Assembly (NCBI RefSeq): GCF_001425355.1
Contig: NZ_LMQN01000015.1
Location: forward strand, 233,862-297,861
Direction of reading: 5' to 3'
Origin: Chryseobacterium sp. Leaf405
GTDB taxonomy: Bacteria > Bacteroidota > Bacteroidia > Flavobacteriales > Weeksellaceae
Length of the DNA stretch: 64,000 bases
The number at the start of each line of letters is the position of its first letter. Within the stretch, counting starts at the first letter, position 1. The translations under genes and the position numbers were made by a program. Positions 45,111 through 54,300 of this stretch are shown piece after piece. The notes under the pieces were generated by a model. That model ran no database searches. It was not told the origin of the DNA and saw only the letters and a program-made list of their open reading frames with translations.

Positions 45111-45674
45111 TTACAACAGTTCTAAAATTTCCTGAACAGCGTCTTTCCCTCTGTTCTTTGCATAATATAACTGCAAATCATTATAAAACTGATCTTTTGT
45201 ATAAGTTTCCGGATCTGCTTTGTATTTCATTAGCAATTCTTTTCCGTATTTCGGACGCGGTCCCCAAGAATTTTTTACGTTAAAATCTTTATCCAAGATA
45301 ATAACTTTCGGTATGGATTCAGTTCCGTTGGTCTGGAATTGATTGATTAAACTTTTATCGCTGTCTCTCAAGAAAATTCTAACCTCGTTTTTACCTTCAA
45401 AAAATTTAACCAAAGCAGGAACCGTAGAGCTTGCATCGCCACACCAAACTTCTGAAATAATTAAAATTTTTCCGTCGAAATTCTTAGAATCCAATTCTTT
45501 GAGTTGCTCTTCATCTAAAACATATTTTTTCAATGTTCTGTCGATTCTCTGAAGTCCAAGTTCGTAATAATGTTTATAATCGATTTCCTGTTGAGATGCA
45601 GGATTTGCTAATCGTTGTTTTCCTATTTCAAGATACTCTTCAAAAGAGATACTTTTTTCCCAGTAATTTTCCAT
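45111..45674 (-). CDS. Single-cysteine thioredoxin-family protein
   Basis: A 187-residue cytoplasmic protein. After a 65-residue helical N-terminal extension comes a thioredoxin-like fold, with IISEVWCGDASSTVPALVKF in place of WCGPC and the cis-Pro strand ESIPKVIILD. The only cysteine in the whole protein is in WCGDA, so it cannot form the internal disulfide of a normal thioredoxin. The role is unknown; it might form mixed disulfides or have lost redox function. It sits 18 bases after aroC and 31 bases before the TlpA-like gene. Confidence 0.85.
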   Translation of the reverse strand: MENYWEKSISFEEYLEIGKQRLANPASQQEIDYKHYYELGLQRIDRTLKKYVLDEEQLKELDSKNFDGKILIISEVWCGDASSTVPALVKFFEGKNEVRIFLRDSDKSLINQFQTNGTESIPKVIILDKDFNVKNSWGPRPKYGKELLMKYKADPETYTKDQFYNDLQLYYAKNRGKDAVQEILELL

Positions 45675-45692
45675 TACTAAAAATATTTATAT

Positions 45693-46763
45693 TTAAAAAT
45701 TATTGATATTTCTTGTTTTATTGATCAGAAATAAATCTGCCAACACAAAAGCCGCTAAACTTTCAACCACAGGAACGGCTCTCGGAAGTACACACGCATC
45801 GTGACGTCCTTTTCCTTCTACAATTACAGAATTCCCGTCTTTGTCAATACTTTCCTGAGGTCTTAAAATCGTTGCGACAGGTTTGAAAGCAACACGGAAA
45901 TAAATATCCATTCCATTAGAAATTCCTCCCTGAATTCCTCCTGAAAGATTGGATTTTGTTGTAAAATCTTCATTGAAAAGATCGTTGTGCTCGCTTCCCG
46001 TCATTTTTGCACCGCAGAATCCGCTTCCATATTCAAAACCTTTTGCAGCGTTGATATTAAGCATTGCTTTTCCAAATTCTGCCTGAAGTTTTGAGAAAAC
46101 CGGTTCACCCATTCCTACAGGAACGTTTTTAATCACGCAAGTAATCGTTCCGCCAATCGTGTTTCCTTCTTTCTTAATCTCTTTGATTCTCTGGATCATC
46201 TTTTCGGCAGTTTCTGCATCAGGACAACGAACTTCATTGCTTTCTGTTTTAGAAAAATCCAATGCCTGATAAGGTTTTTCACAGAAAATGTCGCCAACAG
46301 AAGAGACGTAAGCGTTAATTTCAATATCTGATAAAAACTGTTTTGCTAAAGCTCCGGCAACGACCCAATTGATAGTTTCTCTTGCAGAAGATTTTCCGCC
46401 ACCGCGATAATCTCTTAAGCCATATTTCTGATCATACGTAAAATCGGCATGACTCGGACGATAAGAATTGGCGATGTGATCATAATCTTTTGATTTCTGA
46501 TTTTCGTTTTCAATCATAAAGCCAATGGGAGTTCCGGTTGTTTTTCCGTCAAAAATTCCTGAAAGAAATTTTACGGTGTCACTTTCTTTTCTCTGGGTTA
46601 CAATTGCGGATTGACCGGGTTTTCTACGATCCAATTCGTATTGAATTTTATCGAAATCGACCGTTAAACCTGCCGGAAAATTATTGATGATTCCACCGTA
46701 AGCCAGACCATGACTCTCTCCAAATGTTGTAAGGCTGAGAAGATTACCTAAAGTATTTAACAT
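45693..46763 (-). CDS. aroC: Chorismate synthase
   Basis: A 356-residue enzyme converting EPSP to chorismate, the last shikimate-pathway step, with reduced [37 protein letters not shown] (seen as RKPGQS), [14 protein letters not shown] and [15 protein letters not shown] are family signatures. The length is typical. The promoter box TAAATTTG ends 4 bases before the ATG, so the transcript may be leaderless. Two thioredoxin-fold genes follow closely. Confidence 0.97.
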   Translation of the reverse strand: MLNTLGNLLSLTTFGESHGLAYGGIINNFPAGLTVDFDKIQYELDRRKPGQSAIVTQRKESDTVKFLSGIFDGKTTGTPIGFMIENENQKSKDYDHIANSYRPSHADFTYDQKYGLRDYRGGGKSSARETINWVVAGALAKQFLSDIEINAYVSSVGDIFCEKPYQALDFSKTESNEVRCPDAETAEKMIQRIKEIKKEGNTIGGTITCVIKNVPVGMGEPVFSKLQAEFGKAMLNINAAKGFEYGSGFCGAKMTGSEHNDLFNEDFTTKSNLSGGIQGGISNGMDIYFRVAFKPVATILRPQESIDKDGNSVIVEGKGRHDACVLPRAVPVVESLAAFVLADLFLINKTRNINNF

Positions 46764-46767
46764 GACA

Positions 46768-46775
46768 CAAATTTA
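46768..46775 (-). promoter_or_regulatory. Promoter -7 box of aroC, 4 bases before the ATG
   Basis: The reverse strand reads TAAATTTG-TGTC-ATG, with the same spacing as dusB. Confidence 0.65.
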
Positions 46776-46807
46776 CGGCTTTTTCTTCAGATAGAAAGGC
46801 TCAGAAA

Positions 46808-48448
46808 TTAGTTCTGTTTATACGAATTGTTGATAGAATTGATAATGTTTTCAGCTTGTTTTTTCTCTTTCTGGTTTAATTTTTTCCAGATAAATCCTTT
46901 TTTGATATTTTTTTCGTTGATGAGTTGCGGAAAAATTCCGGCTTTGACATCATCAAAAATATAACTTTCTGAAATAGCGGGAAGTGGAGTGTCGAAATTA
47001 TAAGGATATTTTCTTGAAAGATTAAAATTTAAATTCCCGATGTGATAAGAATTAAACCTATTATAATCGTAAGTTGAAGGTTTGTATAATTGTTTTGCTT
47101 CAAATTTTCCCATGAAATTTCCGAGCTTGAAACTTGGTAAATAAGTCTGAAGAATATTCGGTAAAATTAAAAAGCTGATGAAAATTATACTTAAAACAGA
47201 AAATACTGCAACTGATTTTTTTTGATTAAAATAATGAATGAATATTACAAAGAATATTACAAAAAACACATCAATGAAAAATCTGTACTGAGCCGAAAAA
47301 AGTAGAACTAAAATACTTTTAATGATAATTGAAATACAAATTAAGCTGATGATTTTATTTTTTTTAGTAAAAGTAAAAACTATGAAAATCATTAAACTTG
47401 AGATCAAAAGAATATTGATTTTAGATTTAATTCCTTCTAGAAATAACCAATTTTTAATATAGTCCAGTTCCGAAAATTTCTGAATTTCCTGATAAGAATA
47501 TTGCATGTCGTAGGTTTTCAGAATGGCATATTGCGAAGAAGTTTTTAGCACTTCAGGATTGGGTTTCCAGCTCACAGCGAAATCTAGGATTGATACCGGG
47601 AAAATCGGGTAGCCAAAAGTGTAAATGTTTTTAATGAAAAATAATGAAGCGATTAAAATTCCCGGAATCAGATTTTTAAAATTTGATTTAATAATAAAGA
47701 TGCAATAAAGAAAAGCCAAAATCGGAAGCCAAATCATCGTTGGTTTTATGGCAAATACAAAAATTGAAAAGGCAAATAGGAGGGAAGTTTGTTTATTTTC
47801 TTTTAAAATTTCCTTTAAAATAATCAATGAAAAAATAATTACCGGTAAATCTGGACTTGGAGATTGTGAAAATAAGAGTAAAACAGGCACGAAACATAAC
47901 TGAATCCAGCTTTTGTTTTCTATAATATATAAAGTATAAACAATTAATAAAATTGAATTCATCCTTAAAAACGGATCAGAAAAATTAGAAAATCCAGACT
48001 GAAAAACATGCCAGATCGACATTTGTCCCAACGTAAGATCAAGATTGGAGATCCCTTTAATTAAACCAAATTCTGTTAGCCATTTTATGGTGGGAATATA
48101 ATATCCGAAATGGTCTAATATATAAGGATAGAAAGAACCGCAAAATAAAATTATTAATGAAACAATTAAAAACAGCGAATATTCTTTCTTTGAAAAACTG
48201 CAAAATTCCTGATATAATTTATCCTTGAAAAAATAAATCAATCCTAATAAAATAGTAGGAATTTCTACACAAAGATTTAAAGGGATAAAAAATGCAACAA
48301 CTGTCCAGCTTAAACTGATTCCCAAAATCCCAGATAGTATTTTTCCTGAAATTCCATCAATTAAAATTCTTGAAAATTTTTCTATGATTCTACCAAAACC
48401 CATTAAAACAGGAATAAGAAAAATCGTTGAAAGCAGAAGTAAAAACAT
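46808..48448 (-). CDS. Polytopic membrane protein of unknown function
   Basis: A 546-residue protein with about 12 hydrophobic helices through residue ~420 and a soluble C-terminal ~120 residues (LPSFKLGNFMGKFEAKQLYK onward). The layout resembles GT-C-type glycosyltransferases and the LIC_10190-type membrane family, but I see no decisive catalytic motif. The coding DNA is very AT-rich. I use ATG 48448. A longer frame begins with TTG inside the terminator hairpin of the upstream lipoprotein gene and is not credible. The ATG directly follows the terminator's T-run, an odd arrangement with no leader. Confidence 0.75.
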   Translation of the reverse strand: MFLLLLSTIFLIPVLMGFGRIIEKFSRILIDGISGKILSGILGISLSWTVVAFFIPLNLCVEIPTILLGLIYFFKDKLYQEFCSFSKKEYSLFLIVSLIILFCGSFYPYILDHFGYYIPTIKWLTEFGLIKGISNLDLTLGQMSIWHVFQSGFSNFSDPFLRMNSILLIVYTLYIIENKSWIQLCFVPVLLLFSQSPSPDLPVIIFSLIILKEILKENKQTSLLFAFSIFVFAIKPTMIWLPILAFLYCIFIIKSNFKNLIPGILIASLFFIKNIYTFGYPIFPVSILDFAVSWKPNPEVLKTSSQYAILKTYDMQYSYQEIQKFSELDYIKNWLFLEGIKSKINILLISSLMIFIVFTFTKKNKIISLICISIIIKSILVLLFSAQYRFFIDVFFVIFFVIFIHYFNQKKSVAVFSVLSIIFISFLILPNILQTYLPSFKLGNFMGKFEAKQLYKPSTYDYNRFNSYHIGNLNFNLSRKYPYNFDTPLPAISESYIFDDVKAGIFPQLINEKNIKKGFIWKKLNQKEKKQAENIINSINNSYKQN

Positions 48449-48480
48449 AAAAAAAGATTGCTTAAAAATAAGCAATCTTT
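48449..48480 (-). terminator. 12-bp terminator hairpin abutting the next ATG
   Basis: AAAGATTGCTTA (48453-48464) and TAAGCAATCTTT (48469-48480) are exact complements with a 4-base loop. On the reverse strand the T-run reaches 48449 and the next gene's ATG starts at 48448. Confidence 0.9.
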
Positions 48481-48500
48481 CTTTGTTATAGTAAAAATAA

Positions 48501-49040
48501 TCAATTTCTTGGTTGAACTCTACCGCTTTTTCTATCTTGCGATCTACCTAAAGTATATCCCGTTGCACCTCCGATAACACCACCAATAGCAGCACCGGCA
48601 CCCGGACTTTTCTTGTTAACAATAGCACCCAATGCAGCACCTCCTACAGCACCGATAATAGTACCTTTTGCTGCTTCACTCATTCCTTTTTTCTTTGCTG
48701 TGGTTTGAGATGAAGTTCCGTTACTTGCAGTTGATCCGCTGCTTGAGCTTTGGCTTGGTCTGTCTCTGTATACTGTATGAGTCTCTCTAATCACCTGAGG
48801 TTTAGAATTGGCTGCAGCGGTTTTTGCTTTTTCAACTTCAACCATACTGTCTGCTTTTTTCTGTGCCTCGTATGCCATTTTCTCTTTCTCGATAGCTAAT
48901 TTTTGTTTTTCAATATCAAGCTGTCTTGTCTGGAATTCCAATTTTTGTTGTTCCAAAGATTTTTCAGCTACACTATCGTCCTTCTTGCAGGATGTCAGTA
49001 AAAAAACTGACAGTAAACCTGTTAAAACTATACTTTTCAT
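48501..49040 (-). CDS. Glycine-zipper lipoprotein
   Basis: A 179-residue lipoprotein. The signal peptide ends in a lipobox (LLSVFLLTSC, Cys18). Residues about 25-80 are a charged coiled coil (EQQKLEFQTRQLDIEKQKLA). A Ser/Thr-rich linker follows, then GTIIGAVGGAALGAIVNKK and GAAIGGVIGGATGYTLGRS, a glycine zipper (YMGG-like) able to insert in membranes. The C-terminus is basic. It is probably anchored in the outer membrane or periplasm; the role is unknown, possibly envelope stability. A strong terminator ends it. Confidence 0.88.
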   Translation of the reverse strand: MKSIVLTGLLSVFLLTSCKKDDSVAEKSLEQQKLEFQTRQLDIEKQKLAIEKEKMAYEAQKKADSMVEVEKAKTAAANSKPQVIRETHTVYRDRPSQSSSSGSTASNGTSSQTTAKKKGMSEAAKGTIIGAVGGAALGAIVNKKSPGAGAAIGGVIGGATGYTLGRSQDRKSGRVQPRN

Positions 49041-49431
49041 AATTCAAATTTTAAAGGGCTATTAATCAAAAATTACTTTTGATGATATATTATTTTCAAT
49101 TATGAAGCCACATTATGTTAATTAATGTTAAAATGTGGTATTCATGTAATATTTTTTTTATTCAAAAAGTTCACACAATTGTTTTCAGGAATGATTTTCA
49201 ATTGATTAGATTTAGTAAAATTGAATTTTTAATTATAAATGGATATGGAGACTCATTTTTATTCTATCCTGATGAAATTTTAAATTGATCATTAAGATAA
49301 CGTGATAAAATTAAAAAAATCATAATTTATTTATTCACTAGTTTTAGATATAAATTTCAAATTTTTGATAGATTGTAATAAGTAAAGTCAGTTATTCATC
49401 GTAGAAATTTTTGATTTTTCCGATAATCAAG

Positions 49432-49464
49432 TTTTGTTTATTTCATTAATGCTTATTACCTTTG
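49432..49464 (+). promoter_or_regulatory. Consensus promoter with no ORF downstream
   Basis: TTTTG (49432-49436), a 20-base spacer and TACCTTTG (49457-49464) match the phylum consensus. The next 190 bases contain hairpins and end in terminators but no coding frame longer than about 12 codons. Confidence 0.7.
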
Positions 49465-49468
49465 GACT

Positions 49469-49665
49469 CTAGCAATTCTCAAAAAGAGAAGTTGTCGATC
49501 TGAATTTTATTTTATGAATTATGAAGTTCCGTACTGGAAAAGAGTAATGTAAAGAAGATATAATAGCTTTTACGCTATGTAAAAGTTCTGTTCAGATTAT
49601 TCTGAATAGATTTTTTTCATCATTTGTGTTTTTATAGCCTCCTGCAAAGGGGGCTTGTTTTATTA
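49469..49665 (+). ncRNA. Candidate structured non-coding RNA
   Basis: Downstream of the promoter at 49432-49464 lie, in order: hairpin CAATTCTC/GAGAAgTTG (49473-49494), hairpin TTCC/GGAA (49527-49539), 7-bp hairpin CTTTTAC/GTAAAAG (49567-49585), hairpin TTCAGA/TCTGAA (49591-49606) followed by seven T (49611-49617), and hairpin AGCCTCC/GGGGGCT (49636-49655) followed by TGTTTT. ATCTGAA at 49498-49504 could pair instead with TTCAGAT at 49591-49597, closing a larger domain. The length of 150-190 bases would suit a regulatory RNA or a 6S-like RNA, but I cannot assign a family. The rest of the 49041-49830 gap is AT-rich with nothing clear. Confidence 0.6.
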
Positions 49666-49795
49666 GTGAAATTTTTGTTTATGATTTAGCTCATAATATC
49701 TAACGTAAGGGTTTGATATCTTTGAATTTAGTAAGATTAAGAAATTGAATTTTACCATCAATAATTGAAGTACACTTTTTAGACCCATACTTTTT

Positions 49796-49830
49796 TTAAA
49801 AAACTCCTCACTTAATGAGGAGTTTTTAAT
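49796..49830 (-). terminator. Terminator of the glycosyltransferase gene
   Basis: AAACTCCTCA (49801-49810) pairs with TGAGGAGTTT (49816-49825). A- and T-runs flank it on both sides. Confidence 0.88.
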
Positions 49831-50664
49831 TTAAATTGTAGTAAAAGCGGTTTTTATTTTACTTATCAGCCTATAAGGTATTTTGGTTTGATAGCTGAGC
49901 AGATTGTATATGTCGTCGGCATTAGTATAATGTTCCGGTACATTTTTGTTTTGAATTTTTTCAATTCTTCTTCTTTTCATCGCCTGATGAATAACTTTAG
50001 CAAAAGATTCTTTTGCTTTACCTTTAGAGGCAGATTGCGAGATGCCCTGAGAATGAAGTCTGTATCTATAAAGAGGCTCTTCTATGAATTTTGCATCACC
50101 AATTTCCAGAATTTTTAGATATAGATCTTGATCTACTGCAGTTCTTAAGTTAGGGTCTATGCCTTCCGTTTTTAAGTATGCTTCTCTTTTGAAAACAAAA
50201 AAAGCTGAAATCTGGATAGGACAATTAAAAAAAAATTGATTATTGTGAATCTGTTTTATTTTGTTGAAAATTGTTTTATGATTTAAATTTTCATCGCAAA
50301 ACATCAATTGAGAATAGACAGCGACTATTTTATTGTTTTTTTGAAATTTTTCTAAGCAGCATTCTATTGAATAATCAAATAGAGCATCATCCGGATCTAA
50401 ATAGGCCAGAAAATCTCCAGTTGCGAGTTCTGCGCATTTTGCTTTTGTATAGCCACATCCTTTGTTGACTTCATTTTCATAAAGTTTGAAACGCGTGTCA
50501 TTTTTAATAAGCTCTTTAACAATTTTTACAGAATCATCGGTTGAGCAATCGTCTACAACGATCACTTCCCAATTATCATAGCTTTGGCTTATCAGCGAAT
50601 CATAACAATCTTTGAAATATCTCCCGTTGTTATAATTTGCCACAAGAATTGAAATTTTATTCAC
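49831..50664 (-). CDS. Family 2 glycosyltransferase
   Basis: A 277-residue cytoplasmic GT-A glycosyltransferase that transfers a sugar from a nucleotide donor, probably in surface polysaccharide synthesis. SILVANYNNGRYFKDCYDSL and VIVVDDCSTDDS are the nucleotide-binding start; DFLAYLDPDDALFD carries the metal-binding DxD; the C-terminal ISQSASKGKAKESFAK is basic. It stands alone between gene-free stretches rather than in a polysaccharide cluster. Donor and acceptor are unknown. Confidence 0.93.
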   Translation of the reverse strand: MNKISILVANYNNGRYFKDCYDSLISQSYDNWEVIVVDDCSTDDSVKIVKELIKNDTRFKLYENEVNKGCGYTKAKCAELATGDFLAYLDPDDALFDYSIECCLEKFQKNNKIVAVYSQLMFCDENLNHKTIFNKIKQIHNNQFFFNCPIQISAFFVFKREAYLKTEGIDPNLRTAVDQDLYLKILEIGDAKFIEEPLYRYRLHSQGISQSASKGKAKESFAKVIHQAMKRRRIEKIQNKNVPEHYTNADDIYNLLSYQTKIPYRLISKIKTAFTTI

Positions 50665-51333
50665 TGTTTATAGATTAAAATTTGTATGTCAAATTTATAA
50701 ATTAAAATTGTATAATGTTATGATTTAAATAAATGTTTTTTTAATTTTTTTAGAATATTTTATGGAAATTGACTTAAATATTTATTTTTTTATCTACAAT
50801 AATTCATCTGCAATCCTTTTAATTTAAAAATATTTTGTTTAATTATTACATTTAAACTTCATTTTAAAGGGGCAGTAATTTATAATATTAAAATGGGTTT
50901 TCAAATGTGACAGAAATCATAAAAAATATTCATATTATGTTGTGACATATTTATATCATTATATATAAAATTTTTCATCTTTTGTTTCAGGATCTCTTTA
51001 AAAGATGTCTTTTTTAATTGCAATTGCTATTTTATAATATTTGCCAATTTTAAAGAAAAATTTCTGATAAAATGTTAATAGTCTATTAAAAAATCTTAAA
51101 ATAAAATTTTTGTACAAGTTATCGTTGATGTTATTTAAATAATTAATATTCAATATTTAATAATAGGATTATGATAATTGAGTAATAAATTGAAGAATAG
51201 ATAATATTATCAGATACAAGACGTTTGTCCTGAATAACTTTAAATGATAATTTCACTGAATTCTTACTCGAAAATTACAGGAACCGATATAAAAAATATG
51301 AATAATTATACTATATATTAGTAAAAAACGAAT
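50665..51333. other. Long AT-rich gene-free stretch
   Basis: About 670 bases of extremely AT-rich DNA between divergent genes. TGTGACA occurs twice (50906-50912 and 50941-50947), 35 bases apart start to start. No promoter pair or RNA gene is convincing. It may hold regulatory sites of the adhesin gene. Confidence 0.4.
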
Positions 51334-51341
51334 TAGATTTG
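51334..51341 (+). promoter_or_regulatory. Promoter -7 box of the adhesin gene
   Basis: TAGATTTG ends 2 bases before an upstream ATG (51344) and 26 bases before the ATG at 51368. Transcription should start inside or after the first ATG, which favours 51368. Confidence 0.5.
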
Positions 51342-51367
51342 CAATGATTAATATTAAATTAAAACTT

Positions 51368-54300
51368 ATGAAGAAAATTTCTACATTTTTAGTACTTCTT
51401 CTGTGTTTGCTCAACTTAGGCGCCATACCGGATGTCTACGGTCAAACACCCGCTCCTTTACCTTATTCTCAGAACTTTACAACTGCGAATGATTTCACAC
51501 TGGTGAATGGAACAGTAACAAATAAGTGGGTGTATGGTTCTGCTACAGGTAACACAGGTAGTTCTCTTTACATCTCGAATAACGGAACAGCGAATGCATA
51601 TTCAACTAGTCAGACGAGTATTGTGCATGCGTACAGGGATATTGCTATTCCTGCAGGTTCTACTATTGCCAGTTTTTCATTCGATTGGAAAGCAGTAGGA
51701 GAGTCAGGTTGGGATTATTTAAGAGTTTGGTTGGTTCCAAATACTTTCACGCCAACTGTAGGTACGAATATTACTGCTGCAACCGGAAGATTCCGTGTAG
51801 GAGAGTTCGGTCAACAGTCTACATGGCAGAATTATAGTACAAATACATTAGATATTAGTGCTTATGCTACTTCTGGGGTAATGAGACTTGTTTTTGAATG
51901 GACAAATGATGACCTTTTTGGAACACAGCCTCCAGCGGCAGTTGATAATATTAATATGAGTATTCCAACTTGTATTATACCATCTGCATTAGCGGTGCCT
52001 ACTGTTGGAACTAATACTGCAACATTATCATGGACAGCACCTACTCCTACACCGGGAGTTGGATATGAATATTATCTTAGTACTACAAATACTGCTCCTA
52101 CAAACGCAACACCTGGGGTAGCTAATGCGGGAACAACTGCTAACCCAGCAGGTTTAACTGCGGCTACAACTTATTATTGGTGGGTGCGTTCTATATGTAG
52201 CGGGACAGATAAAAGTTTATGGACTGCAGGGCCTAGTTTTTCAACGACTCAGGTACCTGGTACGATTCCTTACACACAGAACTTTAGTACGGGAAATGAT
52301 CTACAGCTTGCGAATGGAACTATGACCAATAAATGGGCTTACGGTTCAGCGACAGGAAATCCAGCGAACTCGCTTTATATATCAAATAATAACGGGACAG
52401 CAAATGCTTATACAACAGGTACTTCAACAAGTAACTTTGTTCATGCATTCAGAGATCTTATCGTTCCTGCCGGAACTACGGATGCTGCTTTATCATTCGA
52501 TTGGAAGGGTGCTGGTGAATCTAACTGGGATTTCTTAAAAGTTTGGATGGTACCCATTACTTACGTGCCAACTGCAGGAACGGCTATTACCGCTGGAGGA
52601 GGAAGAATTCAGGTTGGAGGAAATTTCAATCAACAAACAACTTGGCAGTCTTATTTAAATACATCATTAAATTTATCAACTTTTGCAACAAGTGGTTTGA
52701 TGAGACTTGTATTTGAATGGACCAATGATACAACAGGTGGAACACAGCCTCCTGCAGCGATTGATAATATTAATTTAAGTATTCCTACATGTAAAGTTCC
52801 TACCAATATTCAGGTAGTTTCAACGGGATCAAATATTGCATCAATCAATTGGACAGCTCCAACGCCGGCTCCAGTTGGAGGATATCAGATTTATATGTCA
52901 ACGACAAATACGCCTCCTACTGTAGGAACCTTGCCAAGTTATACTACTACAGGAACTACGTTTACATTAACACCTTTAACTCCTCTTACTACATATTATT
53001 TCTGGGTACGTTCTGTATGTGCAGGAACAGATACGAGTTTCTGGATTGCAGGGCCTAGTTTCACAACGACACAAATTCCGGCTACCATTCCTTATATTCA
53101 GCAATTTACTACGGGGAATGACTTAGCGTTATTTAATGGTACTCAGACTAATAAATGGGCGTATGGCAGTGCAACTGGTAATACTGGGAATTCTTTATAT
53201 ATTTCTAATACTACAGGAACTACTAATGCTTATAATACTTCATCAACGAGTTATGTACATGCTTTTAGAGACATCGCTATTCCTGCAGGAACAACTACTG
53301 CTACTTTCTCTTTTGATTGGAAAGGCGCTGGTGAATCTAGTTGGGACTATTTAAGAGTTTGGTTGGTTCCGGCTTCTACATTTACTCCTACACCGGGTAA
53401 TCAAATTGGTGCAGGAACAGGAAGAATTCAGATCGGAAATAATTACAATCAGCAGACTACTTGGCAGACTTATTTTAATGCTACCCAGGATTTATCAAGT
53501 TTTGCAGGTACTACAATGCGTCTTGTATTTGAATGGACAAATGACTCAGGTGGGGGAACTCAGCCTCCGATAGCAATTGATAATATCAACATTCGTATTT
53601 GTAGCACAGCAACTCCTGTTGTAACAGTTGTTGGTACGCCTACTTATAATTCAGCAGTATTGCAATGGCCACAGGACACCGGAGGTGCAAGTTATATTGT
53701 TAGATATAGACCTCAGGGAACAGGAGCGGCATGGCAGACTGTAAGTGTTGCAGCAGTTCCTTATCCACAGCCTACAAATACTACTACTTTAACAGGATTA
53801 TTATCTGCAACTTTATATGAGGTAGAAATTACCGCAGTTTGTAATGGTACTCAAGGAACATCTTCTCATAATACCTTTACAACGAAATGTGATCCTACGC
53901 CTCCAAGTGTGACGGTTACTAATATTGGCACTACTTCAGCTTTAATCAGCTGGGCACCAGTGGCTGCAGGTTCTCATTATTTTATCAGATACAGACTTAC
54001 AGGAAGTGGTAATGCTGGATGGGGAACTCCTATTGCGGTACCGGTAGGTTCAGGAAACTCTTACTTATTATCAGGTCTTAGCGTTTATACTTCGTATGAT
54101 GTAGAAGTTGCTAATATGTGTGATACAGACAGTACATTGAACCCATGGTCTAATCCTAAAGTATTCGTAACAGACAGAACTTGTGATATTGCTCCTCCGG
54201 GACTTACAATTGTAAATATTACGCCAACAACGGCAGAAGTTACATGGGATCCATTAGCTGCTGCAACGGGTTATGTTCTTAGATATAGAAAAGTAGGTAT

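Noticed and set aside
48449..48475. Nine extra residues of the membrane protein from a TTG start
   Set aside because: The extension is encoded by the stem and T-run of the upstream gene's terminator.
49514..49552. 12-codon ORF (MNYEVPYWKRVM) inside the candidate RNA
   Set aside because: Too short and without supporting signals; the hairpins and terminators fit a non-coding RNA better.
50906..50947. Paired TGTGACA as a CRP-type site
   Set aside because: The copies are direct repeats 35 bases apart, not an inverted TGTGA-N6-TCACA site, and the DNA is too AT-rich to judge.
51344..51367. Upstream ATG of the large adhesin
   Set aside because: It lies 2 bases after a -7 box, probably at or before the transcription start, and would spoil the signal peptide; ATG 51368 gives a normal one.
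51461..53600. CRISPR-like periodic repeats
   Set aside because: The period is about 810 bases and the repeats are in-frame coding sequence of an adhesin, not short repeats with spacers. No CRISPR array was seen anywhere.
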